Source: Deltaproteobacteria bacterium (GTDB lineage: Bacteria; Myxococcota_A; Polyangia; Haliangiales; SHYZ01). Taken from it: a stretch of DNA of 45,287 bases. Each line of letters begins with the position of its first letter. Positions within the stretch are counted from its first letter, which is position 1. The notes under the pieces are model-generated. The model saw nothing but the letters and a program-made list of their open reading frames with translations. It did not search any database and was not told the origin of the DNA. The DNA lies in the NCBI GenBank assembly GCA_016210055.1, contig JACQUZ010000030.1:1-45287 (forward strand). The letters are read 5' to 3'. Positions 19,291 through 28,239 of this stretch are shown here, piece after piece. A program made the translations under genes and the position numbers.

Positions 19291-19799
19291 CACCGTTTCC
19301 GCCCAGAAATGGGTTCCATCGGTAGCCCTTCGGGCGGGGAAACCACCACCCTCCTTCCGGCCACATCTACAGATACGATGAACTCCGGAACGATGGGAAG
19401 GAGACGCTCCCCGCGATCATCGTGAATGACAAGGAGGTCTTGCGGGCCGAGAACGACTTCAACTGCCCGGCCCAGCGACGTCCCGTGTTCATCGACGACC
19501 TCGCAGCCAACCATGTCGGACAAGAAGAACTCGTCCTCTGCCATCGGGATGGAGGAGCGTGGAACCTCGACCTCTGCCCCCTTCAGAGCTTCCGCAGCGC
19601 TGCGGTCGCCTAGATCTTCCAAGGAGACGAGCAGTCCGCCCGTGGATCTTCGAATCGAGCGGATTCGTCGCTCGACACCGGCGATTATCACGGTCGGAGT
19701 CTCGACCAGCGCCTGGGAGAACTCGTCGTAGAGGTGCACGCGAATCTCTCCCTTAATGCCGTGGGCCCGGGCAACATATCCAACAGCGATCTTTTCCAA
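19290..19799 (-). CDS. rimM: Ribosome maturation factor RimM
   Basis: The 169-residue protein has the RimM N-terminal beta-barrel ([20 protein letters not shown]), and a PRC-barrel C-terminal domain with [16 protein letters not shown] and [10 protein letters not shown]. RimM binds ribosomal protein S19 and helps late 30S assembly. It lies 22 bases after the KH-domain gene and its stop overlaps the trmD start. Length and domain order are as usual. Confidence 0.96.
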   Translation of the reverse strand: MEKIAVGYVARAHGIKGEIRVHLYDEFSQALVETPTVIIAGVERRIRSIRRSTGGLLVSLEDLGDRSAAEALKGAEVEVPRSSIPMAEDEFFLSDMVGCEVVDEHGTSLGRAVEVVLGPQDLLVIHDDRGERLLPIVPEFIVSVDVAGRRVVVSPPEGLPMEPISGRKR

Positions 19800-19821
19800 G
19801 AGTCGAAATGAAGCAGCTGAC

Positions 19822-20073
19822 CTACTCGAGGATCTCGAGCACAGCCCGCTTGCGAACCTTGGTCGAGGCGGCGGAGAGGATCGTGCGCATCGCTCTGGCA
19901 GTCCGCCCTTGCTTTCCTATCACCTTGCCCAAGTCCTCCTTGGCGACCTTGAGCTCGATGATGGACGATTGCTCTCCTTCAATCTCGGACACCTCGACAG
20001 CATCCGGGTGGTCGACCAGGGCTCTGGCGACAAACAGGACGAGTTCTTTGAGATTCCCGCCGCTCCCGGTCAT
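19822..20073 (-). CDS. khpA: KH-domain RNA-binding protein KhpA
   Basis: The 83-residue protein is a single type II KH domain with the motif [19 protein letters not shown], whose IGKQG is the GxxG nucleic-acid loop. It matches the family of small KH proteins found between rpsP and rimM, called KhpA in Gram-positive bacteria. The role in this lineage is not known; RNA binding linked to ribosome assembly or cell division is inferred from relatives. The opening [21 protein letters not shown] is family-like. Confidence 0.92.
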   Translation of the reverse strand: MTGSGGNLKELVLFVARALVDHPDAVEVSEIEGEQSSIIELKVAKEDLGKVIGKQGRTARAMRTILSAASTKVRKRAVLEILE

Positions 20074-20109
20074 CCTCTTCTCCGCGCGTGGCCAGGGGTT
20101 CAGGCCTGG

Positions 20110-20373
20110 CTATGTTCCCGCCTGCTTCTCGGTCACGCGCCGTGCCTTCTTAAGGAGCTCACGGACCGTGTCCGACGGCTTGGCACCGTTCGTCAACCAA
20201 TACGACATGCGGTCGTCATCCACGCGAAACTCGGGTGGGTCACGGGTGGGGTCGTAAACGCCGAGTTGTTCAATGAAGCGGCCATCGCGCGGACTACGAG
20301 AATCAGCCGCCACAATCCGGTAGAAGGGCGCCTTCTTGGCACCCTGCCGGGAAAGACGAATCTTTACTGACAT
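20110..20373 (-). CDS. rpsP: Ribosomal protein S16
   Basis: The 87-residue protein is small-subunit ribosomal protein S16, starting [20 protein letters not shown] with [14 protein letters not shown] later. I use ATG 20373, which has AAGGAGG about 10 bases upstream. The open frame reaches farther, to 20445, but those residues precede the ribosome site and overlap the promoter. It is the first gene of the operon. Confidence 0.98.
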   Translation of the reverse strand: MSVKIRLSRQGAKKAPFYRIVAADSRSPRDGRFIEQLGVYDPTRDPPEFRVDDDRMSYWLTNGAKPSDTVRELLKKARRVTEKQAGT

Positions 20374-20416
20374 GAAACTAGATCCTCCTTGGGCGTACCC
20401 GGGTACGAGAGTGCGA

Positions 20417-20445
20417 AATCTACTGAGCAAAGCTGCACGTGTCAA
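20417..20445 (-). promoter_or_regulatory. Sigma-70-type promoter of the rpsP operon
   Basis: On the minus strand a perfect -35 box TTGACA (20445-20440) is followed by a 17-base spacer and TAGATT (20422-20417), a 4-of-6 match to the -10 box. It lies about 45 bases ahead of the rpsP start, with AAGGAGG in between. It would drive rpsP-khpA-rimM-trmD-methyltransferase-rplS-yraN. Confidence 0.7.
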
Positions 20446-20487
20446 GGCAATGAAGCTCTTTCAACGCGGCATGCTATAAGAGCTCGA

Positions 20488-22188
20488 ATGGCGGCACTAG
20501 CCAATAGGCTCCTCCTCGTGCTCCTTGCCGGCGAAGCGTGTGCGGGGCTTCTTTCCGCCTGCTCAAGCCCTCGCAACGGCAGGACTCCCGAGCCCAGCAC
20601 AAAGACACGGGAAATCACGCTGTTCTTCACGACCGAGCTTTTTGGGACCATGGAGCCCTGCGGGTGCACTTCAGACCCGCTCGGCGACCTCTCACGCACG
20701 GCGCGGGTCCTCGCCGAAGCCAGAAAAGAACGTCCGGTCGCGTACTTCGATGGCGGTTCCACCCTCTTTGGCGATCGGGCCATTCCCGATGAGGCACGCC
20801 CCCAAGAACTGAAGAAAGGGGCTCTTCTCGCCGAGCTTCTGCCCAAGATCGGCCTCAGCGCCGCAGCCCTGGGTGACAAGGACTTGCGCTACGGCATCGG
20901 TTACGTCCGCATTCCCCGCCAAGCGGCGAACGTGCGGGCGGATTCTGGAATCCCAATCGATCCACCGCGAATCGTGGACATTGGTGGCGTCCAGGTAGGA
21001 GTCTTTGGCGTAGTTTCGAAATCGGCGCTCCAGGATCCCAAGATCGTCGTTACGGATCCGATAGATGCCGCGCAGAACACGGTGAGGGACCTACGCGGCC
21101 GAGGGGCAGAGCTCGTCATCGCCCTAGCGCACGTGAGACGGCCCGAGGCCCGGCAGCTCGCCAGGGGCGCTCCGGGCATCGACATCATTCTCGTCGGGCA
21201 GGAGGCCCCTGATCCGGCACAAAGCAAGATGCTTCCGGCACCCGAGCAGGTGGGTAACGCTTGGCTCATTCAGCCAGCGAATCGCGGGCAGATCCTTGCT
21301 CGTCTCGACCTTGGCGTGGCCCGCGGGGGACCACTCGTCGATGCGATTGGCAAGGATCGCGCCGACAGGCTCGTTAGGGCCATGACCGAAAAAATCGCCG
21401 AGCTCGAGAAGAACCTGACCGCGTGGCGCGAAGATCCGGGCGCCGACAAGGCGTTCGTCGAGCAAAAAAAGCAAGCGCTACAATCAATGAAGAAGGAGCG
21501 AGATGAGCTCATCGCAAGGCCACTTCGGCGCCCAGACCAAGGGAGCTGGTTCGTGCTCGCCATGATTCCCGTCAAGCGGGGCCTGCCGTGCGATGAGAAA
21601 ATTCAGTCGGCAAAACAGCGTCATGACCAAGAAGTAGCGCAGGCAAACCTCAAGGCAGCGGCCGATGAGAAACCGCTTCCCGTTCCCAAGGGCAAGGCTG
21701 GTTATTCCGGGATCGAGGAGTGCGAGTATTGCCACAAGGCAGCGGTCGAGTTTTGGGAGAAGACCAGGCACGCCCAGGCGTGGGAGACGCTGGAAAGAAT
21801 CGGCAAGCAGTTCGACCGAGAGTGCATCGGATGCCATGTGACCGGCTGGCAAAAGCCCGGCGGCTCCACCTTGGCGCACAACGAGAGCCTGCGCGACGTC
21901 CAGTGCGAGTCGTGTCACGAACCGGCGTCGATTCACGTGGACGCCGACGGCAAGGAGAAGCCCAAGTCGCTCGTTGTCCTGCCGCCCGAGAACCTCTGCA
22001 CGACCACGTGCCACACGCCCGAGCACTCCGACACATTCGACACTCAGGCGTACATGAGGGACATCACCGGCCACGGGCACGGAGAGAAGTTCAAGAAGAC
22101 CCTCGGAATCGGTCCCACGGGACACGAACTCCGCTCGGCAGCACTCAAGAAGTCGGGAAAAGGGCTGGGCGAGGGGTGCGCGCGATAG
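20488..22188 (+). CDS. Lipoprotein: degenerate metallophosphatase fused to multiheme cytochrome c
   Basis: The 566-residue protein starts with a lipoprotein signal ending LLSAC25. Residues about 45-380 resemble the UshA/5'-nucleotidase metallophosphatase fold, but the expected metal motifs appear lost: DxH is TEL, GD is GS (DGGSTLFG), GNHD is GDKD and GHxH is GQEA. A Cys pair sits in EPCGCTSDPLGDL. A charged helical stretch follows. The C-terminal part resembles cytochrome c554, with CxxCH heme motifs at 412-416, 446-450 and 473-477, and a CxxxCH motif at 504-509. The start at 20488 fits the lipobox; a longer frame upstream overlaps the rpsP promoter. A periplasmic or outer-membrane electron-transfer role is likely. 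Confidence 0.85.
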   Translation: MAALANRLLLVLLAGEACAGLLSACSSPRNGRTPEPSTKTREITLFFTTELFGTMEPCGCTSDPLGDLSRTARVLAEARKERPVAYFDGGSTLFGDRAIPDEARPQELKKGALLAELLPKIGLSAAALGDKDLRYGIGYVRIPRQAANVRADSGIPIDPPRIVDIGGVQVGVFGVVSKSALQDPKIVVTDPIDAAQNTVRDLRGRGAELVIALAHVRRPEARQLARGAPGIDIILVGQEAPDPAQSKMLPAPEQVGNAWLIQPANRGQILARLDLGVARGGPLVDAIGKDRADRLVRAMTEKIAELEKNLTAWREDPGADKAFVEQKKQALQSMKKERDELIARPLRRPDQGSWFVLAMIPVKRGLPCDEKIQSAKQRHDQEVAQANLKAAADEKPLPVPKGKAGYSGIEECEYCHKAAVEFWEKTRHAQAWETLERIGKQFDRECIGCHVTGWQKPGGSTLAHNESLRDVQCESCHEPASIHVDADGKEKPKSLVVLPPENLCTTTCHTPEHSDTFDTQAYMRDITGHGHGEKFKKTLGIGPTGHELRSAALKKSGKGLGEGCAR

Positions 22189-22562
22189 CGCTACTCGTCC
22201 TGGCGCTGACCACCGCCTGCGCCGGTCTGACGCAAGACACGAGACCAGGCCCGAGCCCGTCGTCGTCTCAGGTACATCGTGGCCTGGCAAGCTGGTATGG
22301 CACCGGCCACCATGGAAAGCGCACGGCGAGCGGCGAGAAATTCGACATGCGAAAGCTGACCGCCGCCCATAGGAGCCTTCCGTTCGGGACGCGAGTGCGG
22401 GTCACGAACCTCCGAAACGGCCGAAAAGTCATCGTGCGCATCAACGATCGCGGCCCTTTCGGAGGCGGCCGGATCATCGACGTGTCGCGAGCCGCTGCCG
22501 TAGCCCTGGGCATGCTGTCCGACGGCGTGGTCCCGGTGCTCCTCGAGATCATGCGGAAGTAG
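22176..22562 (+). CDS. rlpA: RlpA-like septal ring lipoprotein
   Basis: The 128-residue protein has a lipoprotein signal (LLVLALTTAC) and the double-psi beta-barrel of RlpA: LASWYGTGHHGKRTASGEKFD, AAHRSLPFGTRVRVTNL and VRINDRGPFGGGRIIDVSR. Such proteins cleave naked glycan strands at the septum in some bacteria. There is no SPOR domain, so it must be localised by other means. GTG 22176 overlaps the end of the cytochrome gene by 13 bases and places the lipobox correctly. The 3' end overlaps the convergent kinase gene by 14 bases. Confidence 0.85.
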   Translation: MRAIALLVLALTTACAGLTQDTRPGPSPSSSQVHRGLASWYGTGHHGKRTASGEKFDMRKLTAAHRSLPFGTRVRVTNLRNGRKVIVRINDRGPFGGGRIIDVSRAAAVALGMLSDGVVPVLLEIMRK

Positions 22563-24945
22563 GCCGATACGTCCGCAGCGTGCCCGATCTTCGCCACGCG
22601 ACCGGCAGGATCACGCGGAACTCCGTCCCCTCACCCACTCGGCTCGAGACGTCGATTCGTCCGCCGTGCCTCTGGACGATGCCGTAAGTCACGCTAAGCC
22701 CAAGACCTGTGCCGCCCCGCCCGCCTGGAGCCTTGGTGGTGAAGAACGGCTCGAAGATCCTCCCGAGGTGTTTTTCGGGGATCCCCTTTCCCGTGTCTCG
22801 GACCATCACCTCGACCCGGGTGCCGCCGTCGAGCGCGCGGGTTCTGAGCCCGATCGTGCCACGCCCCTCGATCGATTGGGCCGCGTTCAGGATGAGGTTC
22901 ATGAACACCTGCCCGATCGGGCCTCGGTGGCAGTCGACCAGCGGCAGGTTCTCCGCGAGGGCGAGCTCCATGCGAATCCGGTCCTTCAGCTCGTGGCGAA
23001 GCAGGTTGAGGGTGGCGTCGATCTCGCGGTGAAGATCCACGAGCTCTCGCTTCTCTCGGTCGGCGCGCGCGAACCTTCCCAGGTCCCCTGCGATCGTGCT
23101 GGCCCTGCGAGCTCCCTCGGCGATGGCGAAGGTCAAAGGCCCAATGTCCTTGCGCATGAAGTCCAGCTCCGCCTCGCCCGTCCACTGCTGTGCTTCTTCC
23201 CTGCGGTGGAGCGGGATGGACGCCAGGGCCTCGACGACGGCTTGGTCGTACGCCCGGACAGCTTCGGCGAGCTTGGGGACGTTCGCCCCGACCACATCGA
23301 CGGCCGACTCGATTTCCGAGGCGACTCCGGACACAACGAGACCGAGGGTCGCCATCTTCTCGCTCTGCACGAGCTGACTCTTGGCGCTCTCCAGGCCAGC
23401 TAAGGCACGCTCGAGGTCCGCGGTCCGGGCGGCGACTTTTTGCTCCAGCTCCACCCAGAGCCCATGCCGACGATCGTACAAGCGCGCGGCAGAAAGGGGC
23501 GCGGAGACCGCGGCACGCAACCTGCGGAGGAACTGCAAGTCCACCGCGTCGAGCGGACGACCGTCCGAGCGCGAGCCGACCGCCATGAATCCAAGCAAGG
23601 ACACTGGCCCTGCCGATTGCATGGCTGCGGGCAAGGGGAGCAGCCACTCGGCACCAAGACGGACGAACAGCCTCTCCTCGGGTGGACGCGAGAAATACGA
23701 TGGAGTGGGCGTGCGCGTGCCGTCGTTCGTGAAAGGTGGCTCTCTCGGAAAACCAGCAGCCTCCTCGCGCGAGAAGAGATCCCCGGTTGCCGCCAGGTGA
23801 CGCAAGGCCGGATCGTCGTCGTGCGGAGGTGGCAGGTTGCCCCATGCCGAGTGGACGATGCGCCACTTGTCGTCATCCCGGACTCCCAGGGCGACGAGCT
23901 TGGTGGAGAGGGTTCGCTGAAGCAGCGCCGCCACCTCGCGCGCAATGGCCTCGGCCGTGTGCAAGACCAAGAGCTTTTCGGCGAGCCTCTCGAGCTCCCC
24001 GTCAAAATCTCTCGTCGGGCGCCTGAAGAGCGCGTCAATTCGGGGCTGAACGTGCGCACGGCACGTGCGGATGAAGAGGATGAGGCCAAGCAGCATCAGC
24101 GCGGTGGGCATCGGACGTCCCCACGCCTCGAGATCGCGGGTCAAGACGAGAAACAGCGCGACCGGCACGAGGGAAAAGAGAGAGGCGAGCGCCCAAAGCA
24201 CGGTGCGAGAGGAAATCGCCGGGACGTGGAGAAGCTGGTGCTGGACCATGGCATGGCCCAAAATCACCGCGGTTCCGGTCATCCAGATGAATCCCGTAGG
24301 AACAATCACTACTCCCCAAAGGTCTATGAGGTCGAGGACGATGAGCTGAGCGACGCCGTAGGCGGCCAAGACGGCGCGAAGCTGCTGCTTCTCTTCTGGG
24401 TTGGAAGTCGCGCGCGCCCTCCCCTCGACGACCACCAGCGCAGCCGCAATGAACGCAAATGCATGGAAGAGCACCAGTGGGGCCAAGAACCCCGCGCGAC
24501 CCGAATAGCCCCAGGTCGTCCTCCATGCGCCCTCCATGACCCAATCCGTGGTGAGGCTTATCCAAAAGAGGACAACGCCAGAAGCCCAACCCGCGATGCG
24601 CGGCACCCGAAGCTGCCTGCGCCATCCGACGAGCACGCACGCAAAGGTGAAGGTGGCCGGTCCCACGAAGCAGCCGAGCGCAATGCCCAAGCGAGCCACC
24701 GCCTTGGCGTGCACCGCGTCGGCCGCAGCGAGGGTCGCCCCCATGGAAGAAACCACCGCGACTACGAGTGACATGTTGAGAGCGAACGCGCGACGCGCTT
24801 CGCGACTCTGCCCGCCTTTCCCGCCTGCCACTAGGGCCACGACAGAAAGGATTGCGGCAGCGCTTGCCCAATACGCGATGGCCCAGCCGTTGTGCTGGTA
24901 CCGCGAGAGATCGAACGCGAGGCGGAGGACGTGTCCCGGCGTCAC
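22549..24945 (-). CDS. 7TM sensor histidine kinase homologue lacking the phospho-acceptor His
   Basis: The 798-residue protein has an N-terminal membrane domain of about seven to nine hydrophobic helices (about 20-300), then a GAF-like region (about 315-480), a coiled coil, a HisKA-like domain and a HATPase domain. The ATPase motifs are intact: N box NLILNAAQSI, DTGKGIP and GGTGLGLSV. The H box reads VVSGVASEIESAV, with Ser543 where the phosphorylated His should be. Its upstream neighbour, a paralogue, has His525 at that place. The start is GTG with AGGGGA just ahead, 6 bases after the neighbour's stop. It may act as a pseudokinase, an ATP-binding partner of the paralogue, or a phosphatase. 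Confidence 0.85.
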   Translation of the reverse strand: MTPGHVLRLAFDLSRYQHNGWAIAYWASAAAILSVVALVAGGKGGQSREARRAFALNMSLVVAVVSSMGATLAAADAVHAKAVARLGIALGCFVGPATFTFACVLVGWRRQLRVPRIAGWASGVVLFWISLTTDWVMEGAWRTTWGYSGRAGFLAPLVLFHAFAFIAAALVVVEGRARATSNPEEKQQLRAVLAAYGVAQLIVLDLIDLWGVVIVPTGFIWMTGTAVILGHAMVQHQLLHVPAISSRTVLWALASLFSLVPVALFLVLTRDLEAWGRPMPTALMLLGLILFIRTCRAHVQPRIDALFRRPTRDFDGELERLAEKLLVLHTAEAIAREVAALLQRTLSTKLVALGVRDDDKWRIVHSAWGNLPPPHDDDPALRHLAATGDLFSREEAAGFPREPPFTNDGTRTPTPSYFSRPPEERLFVRLGAEWLLPLPAAMQSAGPVSLLGFMAVGSRSDGRPLDAVDLQFLRRLRAAVSAPLSAARLYDRRHGLWVELEQKVAARTADLERALAGLESAKSQLVQSEKMATLGLVVSGVASEIESAVDVVGANVPKLAEAVRAYDQAVVEALASIPLHRREEAQQWTGEAELDFMRKDIGPLTFAIAEGARRASTIAGDLGRFARADREKRELVDLHREIDATLNLLRHELKDRIRMELALAENLPLVDCHRGPIGQVFMNLILNAAQSIEGRGTIGLRTRALDGGTRVEVMVRDTGKGIPEKHLGRIFEPFFTTKAPGGRGGTGLGLSVTYGIVQRHGGRIDVSSRVGEGTEFRVILPVAWRRSGTLRTYRPTSA

Positions 24946-24951
24946 GTTCCC

Positions 24952-27228
24952 CTACCCGCTTGCCGTCATGGGAAGCATCATCTTCACGACCGTTCCCTTC
25001 CCGTAAGGGTTCGGCGAGAGATCGATATGGCCGCCGTGGCGGACCACGACTTGGCGGCTGACGGCGAGCCCAAGACCTGCGGCCCGCCTCTTGGTGGTGA
25101 AGAAGGGCTCGAACACGCGGTCGCGCGCCGAGGCGGGCACGCCCCGACCCGTGTCCGTGATCGAGATCGCGAGCCATGCCTCGCCCTGCGGTTCCACGGC
25201 GACGGACACGCAGCCCTCCCCATCGATCGCCTGCGCCGCGTTGAGAAGCACGTTCAGAAACACGTGATTGAGCGCCGCTGGATAGCAGTCGATCTGGGGA
25301 GTGCTAGGAGCATATCTTCGCTCGACCCGGATTCGATCGTGAAAGACGGGACGAAGGAGGCTCAACGTAGAGTCGAGCCCCTCGCACACGCTCGCTCTCT
25401 TGCGCTCCGCTTCGTCTCGACGCGCAAAGCGCCGCAAGTCCCCGATGATCGCGTGGGCCTTGTGCGCGGCGTCGGAAATCGCGGACATCGCGTGTGGGAG
25501 AGAAGCACGCGCCACCTGAAGTGGCGTGGCCAAGCGGGAGGGAAGCTGCGCCCCGGCGGAGGTTGCCCGTGCGAGCAGGTCCTCATAGATCTCGAGATAG
25601 CGGCTCAAGGCCGGGACGTTCCCATAAATGAAGTTAAGGGCGTTGTTGATCTCATGGGAAATACCCGCAACGAGGAGACCGAGGGACGACTGCTTCTCCG
25701 CATGGACCAGTGATGCCTGGGCATGCTTCAAGTCGGTCACCGCCCGCGCCAACGCGCTCGTGCGCTCCGAGACGGTGTACTCAAGCTCGGCCGAGCGTCG
25801 CTCCAGGTCAGAATAGAGCGCCGCGTTGGCGAGAACGACGGCGGCTCGCGCGGCGATGCGCACGAGGAGTCCTCGGCACGATTCATCGAGGACCGCACGC
25901 CCCCCTTTCGTCTTGGCCACGATCGCTCCAATCACGACCTGGCCGTGACGCATGGGGATAAACAGGTCGCCCGACGCGGCGGAAAGCCAGTGCAGGGCCA
26001 AGTGCTCTGTCGCTCGCGAGCGCGGCCCCCGGCTCGCCACCCCCCCAGCTAGGATGGACGGATCCGCATCCGCAAGGGTCATGACCTCGTGCGGAATCGT
26101 TTCCGACGGCTGAAGCCCTGGATCCTCTGTCCCCTTCGCGAGCAGTGTCACGGTGCGCGGTGGACCCTCCCCGAGGTCGACCGAGAAGCAAGCGAGCAAG
26201 AGCTCGGCCCGCGCCGCCTCGCGCAGGGCGTGGCCGATGGGGACCAGGAGATCGTGCGGACTCTGAAAGGCAAGGCTTCCGGCCGAAAGGCGTTCGAGGA
26301 TCTTTGCGTGGACAGCCTGGCGTGAGCTAAAAAGGCGCGTGAGCGCCGCCTCGGCATGGGTCACGTAATAAAGGCCTGCGAAGAGCGCAAAGGCAATCAC
26401 GAGGGTACGGGGAAGCGGCGCGCGCCAACCCGCCCAGCTCTCCGTTACGCGCACCAAGACGTAGAGTGGGGCAATCGTCACGACTACGGCAAGTCCCCTG
26501 AGGAACGTGCGGTGCATGGCCGTGCGGATGTCCATGAGCCGATAGCGAACGACGGCGGTGTACGCGAGGGCCAGTGACGCTTGGCTCGTCACGAAGTTCA
26601 GGGGGAAGAACTCCTCGCCAAAGACACCGGGGAGGTCGACCAGACCACCCATCGCCGTGAGGTACGAAAGGGCCACGTACCCCTGCTGCCGTCGCCTGCG
26701 CGAAGGGGGAGTCCGTAGCCAACCGTGCATGACGATCCCAGTCGCACCGGCCATCGCGACGGCCACGAACCCGATCGGCAGGAGGACGAGCAGGCCACAG
26801 AGCGGGTAGCGCCCGCCCCAAGGGGGTGCCCAGGCGGCTTTGACCACCCTCGGATCGAGAAGGCACGCGAGCGCCATGACAATGGAAACCAAGGAACATG
26901 CCAAGAGCCATGCCCGCCGGAATGGCACCTGCACGAACGTGGTGGCAAAGGCGAAGGAAAACGGTGCGACGAGCATCACGCTGGCGATGACCCCACGCCC
27001 TACCCAGATGGCCGCCCGATCGTCCAAAAGCAGCATGAGCACTGCGCTGCCGAGGTTCCACAGCCCGGTGAGGATGGCGATGGGAGCGATCGATGGACCC
27101 CGCGCCCGGACTCGAGCGCGCTTGATCCAGATCAAGACGGCGAAGGTAGTAGCCAGAAGGAAGGCGGTGAGCGGCAACAGGGCAAAGGGGTTGAGCTTCC
27201 ACTCGGCGCTGCGAAACACCTCCCACAT
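24952..27228 (-). CDS. 7TM sensor histidine kinase
   Basis: The 758-residue protein is a membrane sensor kinase built like the gene downstream: an N-terminal block of about seven to nine hydrophobic helices (about 15-300), a GAF-like segment (about 320-470), a coiled coil, HisKA with LVAGISHEINNALNFI (His525), and HATPase_c. The N box LNVLLNAAQAI, DTGRGVP and GLGLAV are present; the G2 loop RRAAGLGL is shorter than usual. It should autophosphorylate and pass phosphate to a response regulator, but none is encoded in this window. It starts 43 bases after the HEAT lipoprotein gene. Confidence 0.92.
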   Translation of the reverse strand: MWEVFRSAEWKLNPFALLPLTAFLLATTFAVLIWIKRARVRARGPSIAPIAILTGLWNLGSAVLMLLLDDRAAIWVGRGVIASVMLVAPFSFAFATTFVQVPFRRAWLLACSLVSIVMALACLLDPRVVKAAWAPPWGGRYPLCGLLVLLPIGFVAVAMAGATGIVMHGWLRTPPSRRRRQQGYVALSYLTAMGGLVDLPGVFGEEFFPLNFVTSQASLALAYTAVVRYRLMDIRTAMHRTFLRGLAVVVTIAPLYVLVRVTESWAGWRAPLPRTLVIAFALFAGLYYVTHAEAALTRLFSSRQAVHAKILERLSAGSLAFQSPHDLLVPIGHALREAARAELLLACFSVDLGEGPPRTVTLLAKGTEDPGLQPSETIPHEVMTLADADPSILAGGVASRGPRSRATEHLALHWLSAASGDLFIPMRHGQVVIGAIVAKTKGGRAVLDESCRGLLVRIAARAAVVLANAALYSDLERRSAELEYTVSERTSALARAVTDLKHAQASLVHAEKQSSLGLLVAGISHEINNALNFIYGNVPALSRYLEIYEDLLARATSAGAQLPSRLATPLQVARASLPHAMSAISDAAHKAHAIIGDLRRFARRDEAERKRASVCEGLDSTLSLLRPVFHDRIRVERRYAPSTPQIDCYPAALNHVFLNVLLNAAQAIDGEGCVSVAVEPQGEAWLAISITDTGRGVPASARDRVFEPFFTTKRRAAGLGLAVSRQVVVRHGGHIDLSPNPYGKGTVVKMMLPMTASG

Positions 27229-27271
27229 CTACCCGACCTTGGAGCGGGCCGGGCGCGGACGGCGCGCCGCG

Positions 27272-28231
27272 CTACTCGCCTGCCTGTCTACCCGTGTTCT
27301 TTTCCCGGTCCTCGAGGTGCTGAAGCGCCTTCTGGGCGAGCTCACGTATCGCCGGATGGCCGTGTCCCTGGGCGACGAATTCCAGATAGGAATGCGCTTC
27401 GTCTCCTCCAATCGTCCCGATGGCATCGATAATCCGTCGCATCGTATCGAGATCGCCGAATTTTGCCAGCCCCGTGAGCGCCGCTACCGCGGTGCGCTCG
27501 CGCATCTCGACCAAGGCGCCAATGGCGCCATCACGGACGGCAGGGTCTTCCGAGCCGAGCAGCGAAATGAGGTTCGGGACGAGCTCCTTGAGCCCATGCG
27601 CCGCTACCGACGAGAGCGCCGCACGAAAAAGCAGGGGATCACTGCCGCCAAGCGCCTCGCGCACCGCGTCCCGGTCACCAAGCCGGATCTTTTCCTTCGC
27701 CGCGAGTCCCCGGACGGCGTCGTCGAGCATGCGCGAAAGGAACGCCGTGCATTGCTCGGCGATGCCTTGTTCGCTTCTTGCCATCGGCACCTCGCTGATC
27801 AGGTTCTCCTCGAGCGTCCCGTCCTCTTCGGGCGATGCCCCCGCTATCTTCACCTGGAGCAGGAGCATTCCGCGGATCTTGGGCGCTTTCCTGTCATCAC
27901 CGACGAGGCCCAAGGCGACCTCCATGCGCAGCTTCGAGGGAGGTCCGTCGGCCTGGCCTGGCCCAGCAAGCGCAAAGAGGCCCGTGGCCGTGAGCCTCCC
28001 AGCAAGCTTTTCCTCGAGAACCTCCTGCCTTGGCGGAGGACCACCTTCCTCGGGCCACCCGACCACCGCGGCTTGGATCCGAGCGAGGCGAAGCGAGCCC
28101 ACGCCTCGTAGAGCTGCCGCCGCATCCGCAGAACTTGCCCCCGGCGCACCCTGGCGACGAGCCGTTCCCCCACCCTTGCCGCACGAAAGACCGGCCAGAA
28201 GCACCAGGGGAAAAACCGTGCACAGCCGCAT
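27272..28231 (-). CDS. HEAT-repeat lipoprotein
   Basis: The 319-residue protein has a lipoprotein signal (PLVLLAGLSC, Cys at residue 17). The mature part has an N-terminal region of unclear fold (about 35-155) and then about four HEAT-like helical repeats (about 175-310), such as LISLLGSEDPAVRDGAIGALVEM and TGLAKFGDLDTMRRIIDAIG. HEAT repeats bind proteins. It may sit at the inner face of the outer membrane. It begins 8 bases after the GNAT gene and is followed by the two sensor kinases, so it may present a signal to them (inference). Confidence 0.8.
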   Translation of the reverse strand: MRLCTVFPLVLLAGLSCGKGGGTARRQGAPGASSADAAAALRGVGSLRLARIQAAVVGWPEEGGPPPRQEVLEEKLAGRLTATGLFALAGPGQADGPPSKLRMEVALGLVGDDRKAPKIRGMLLLQVKIAGASPEEDGTLEENLISEVPMARSEQGIAEQCTAFLSRMLDDAVRGLAAKEKIRLGDRDAVREALGGSDPLLFRAALSSVAAHGLKELVPNLISLLGSEDPAVRDGAIGALVEMRERTAVAALTGLAKFGDLDTMRRIIDAIGTIGGDEAHSYLEFVAQGHGHPAIRELAQKALQHLEDREKNTGRQAGE

Positions 28232-28239
28232 GCGATGGG

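Noticed and set aside
20389..20487. N-terminal extension of the cytochrome lipoprotein gene to 20389
   Set aside because: The later ATG places a proper lipoprotein signal at the N-terminus, and the extra DNA overlaps the rpsP promoter.
23440..24771. Long open frame opposite the sensor kinase gene (443 residues)
   Set aside because: The antisense product is rich in Arg, Gly and Glu without domain structure, as expected from high-GC third positions; the kinase frame has full motifs.
26840..28111. 423-residue open frame across the HEAT lipoprotein and kinase genes
   Set aside because: It spans two real genes on the other strand, and its translation has no recognisable domain.
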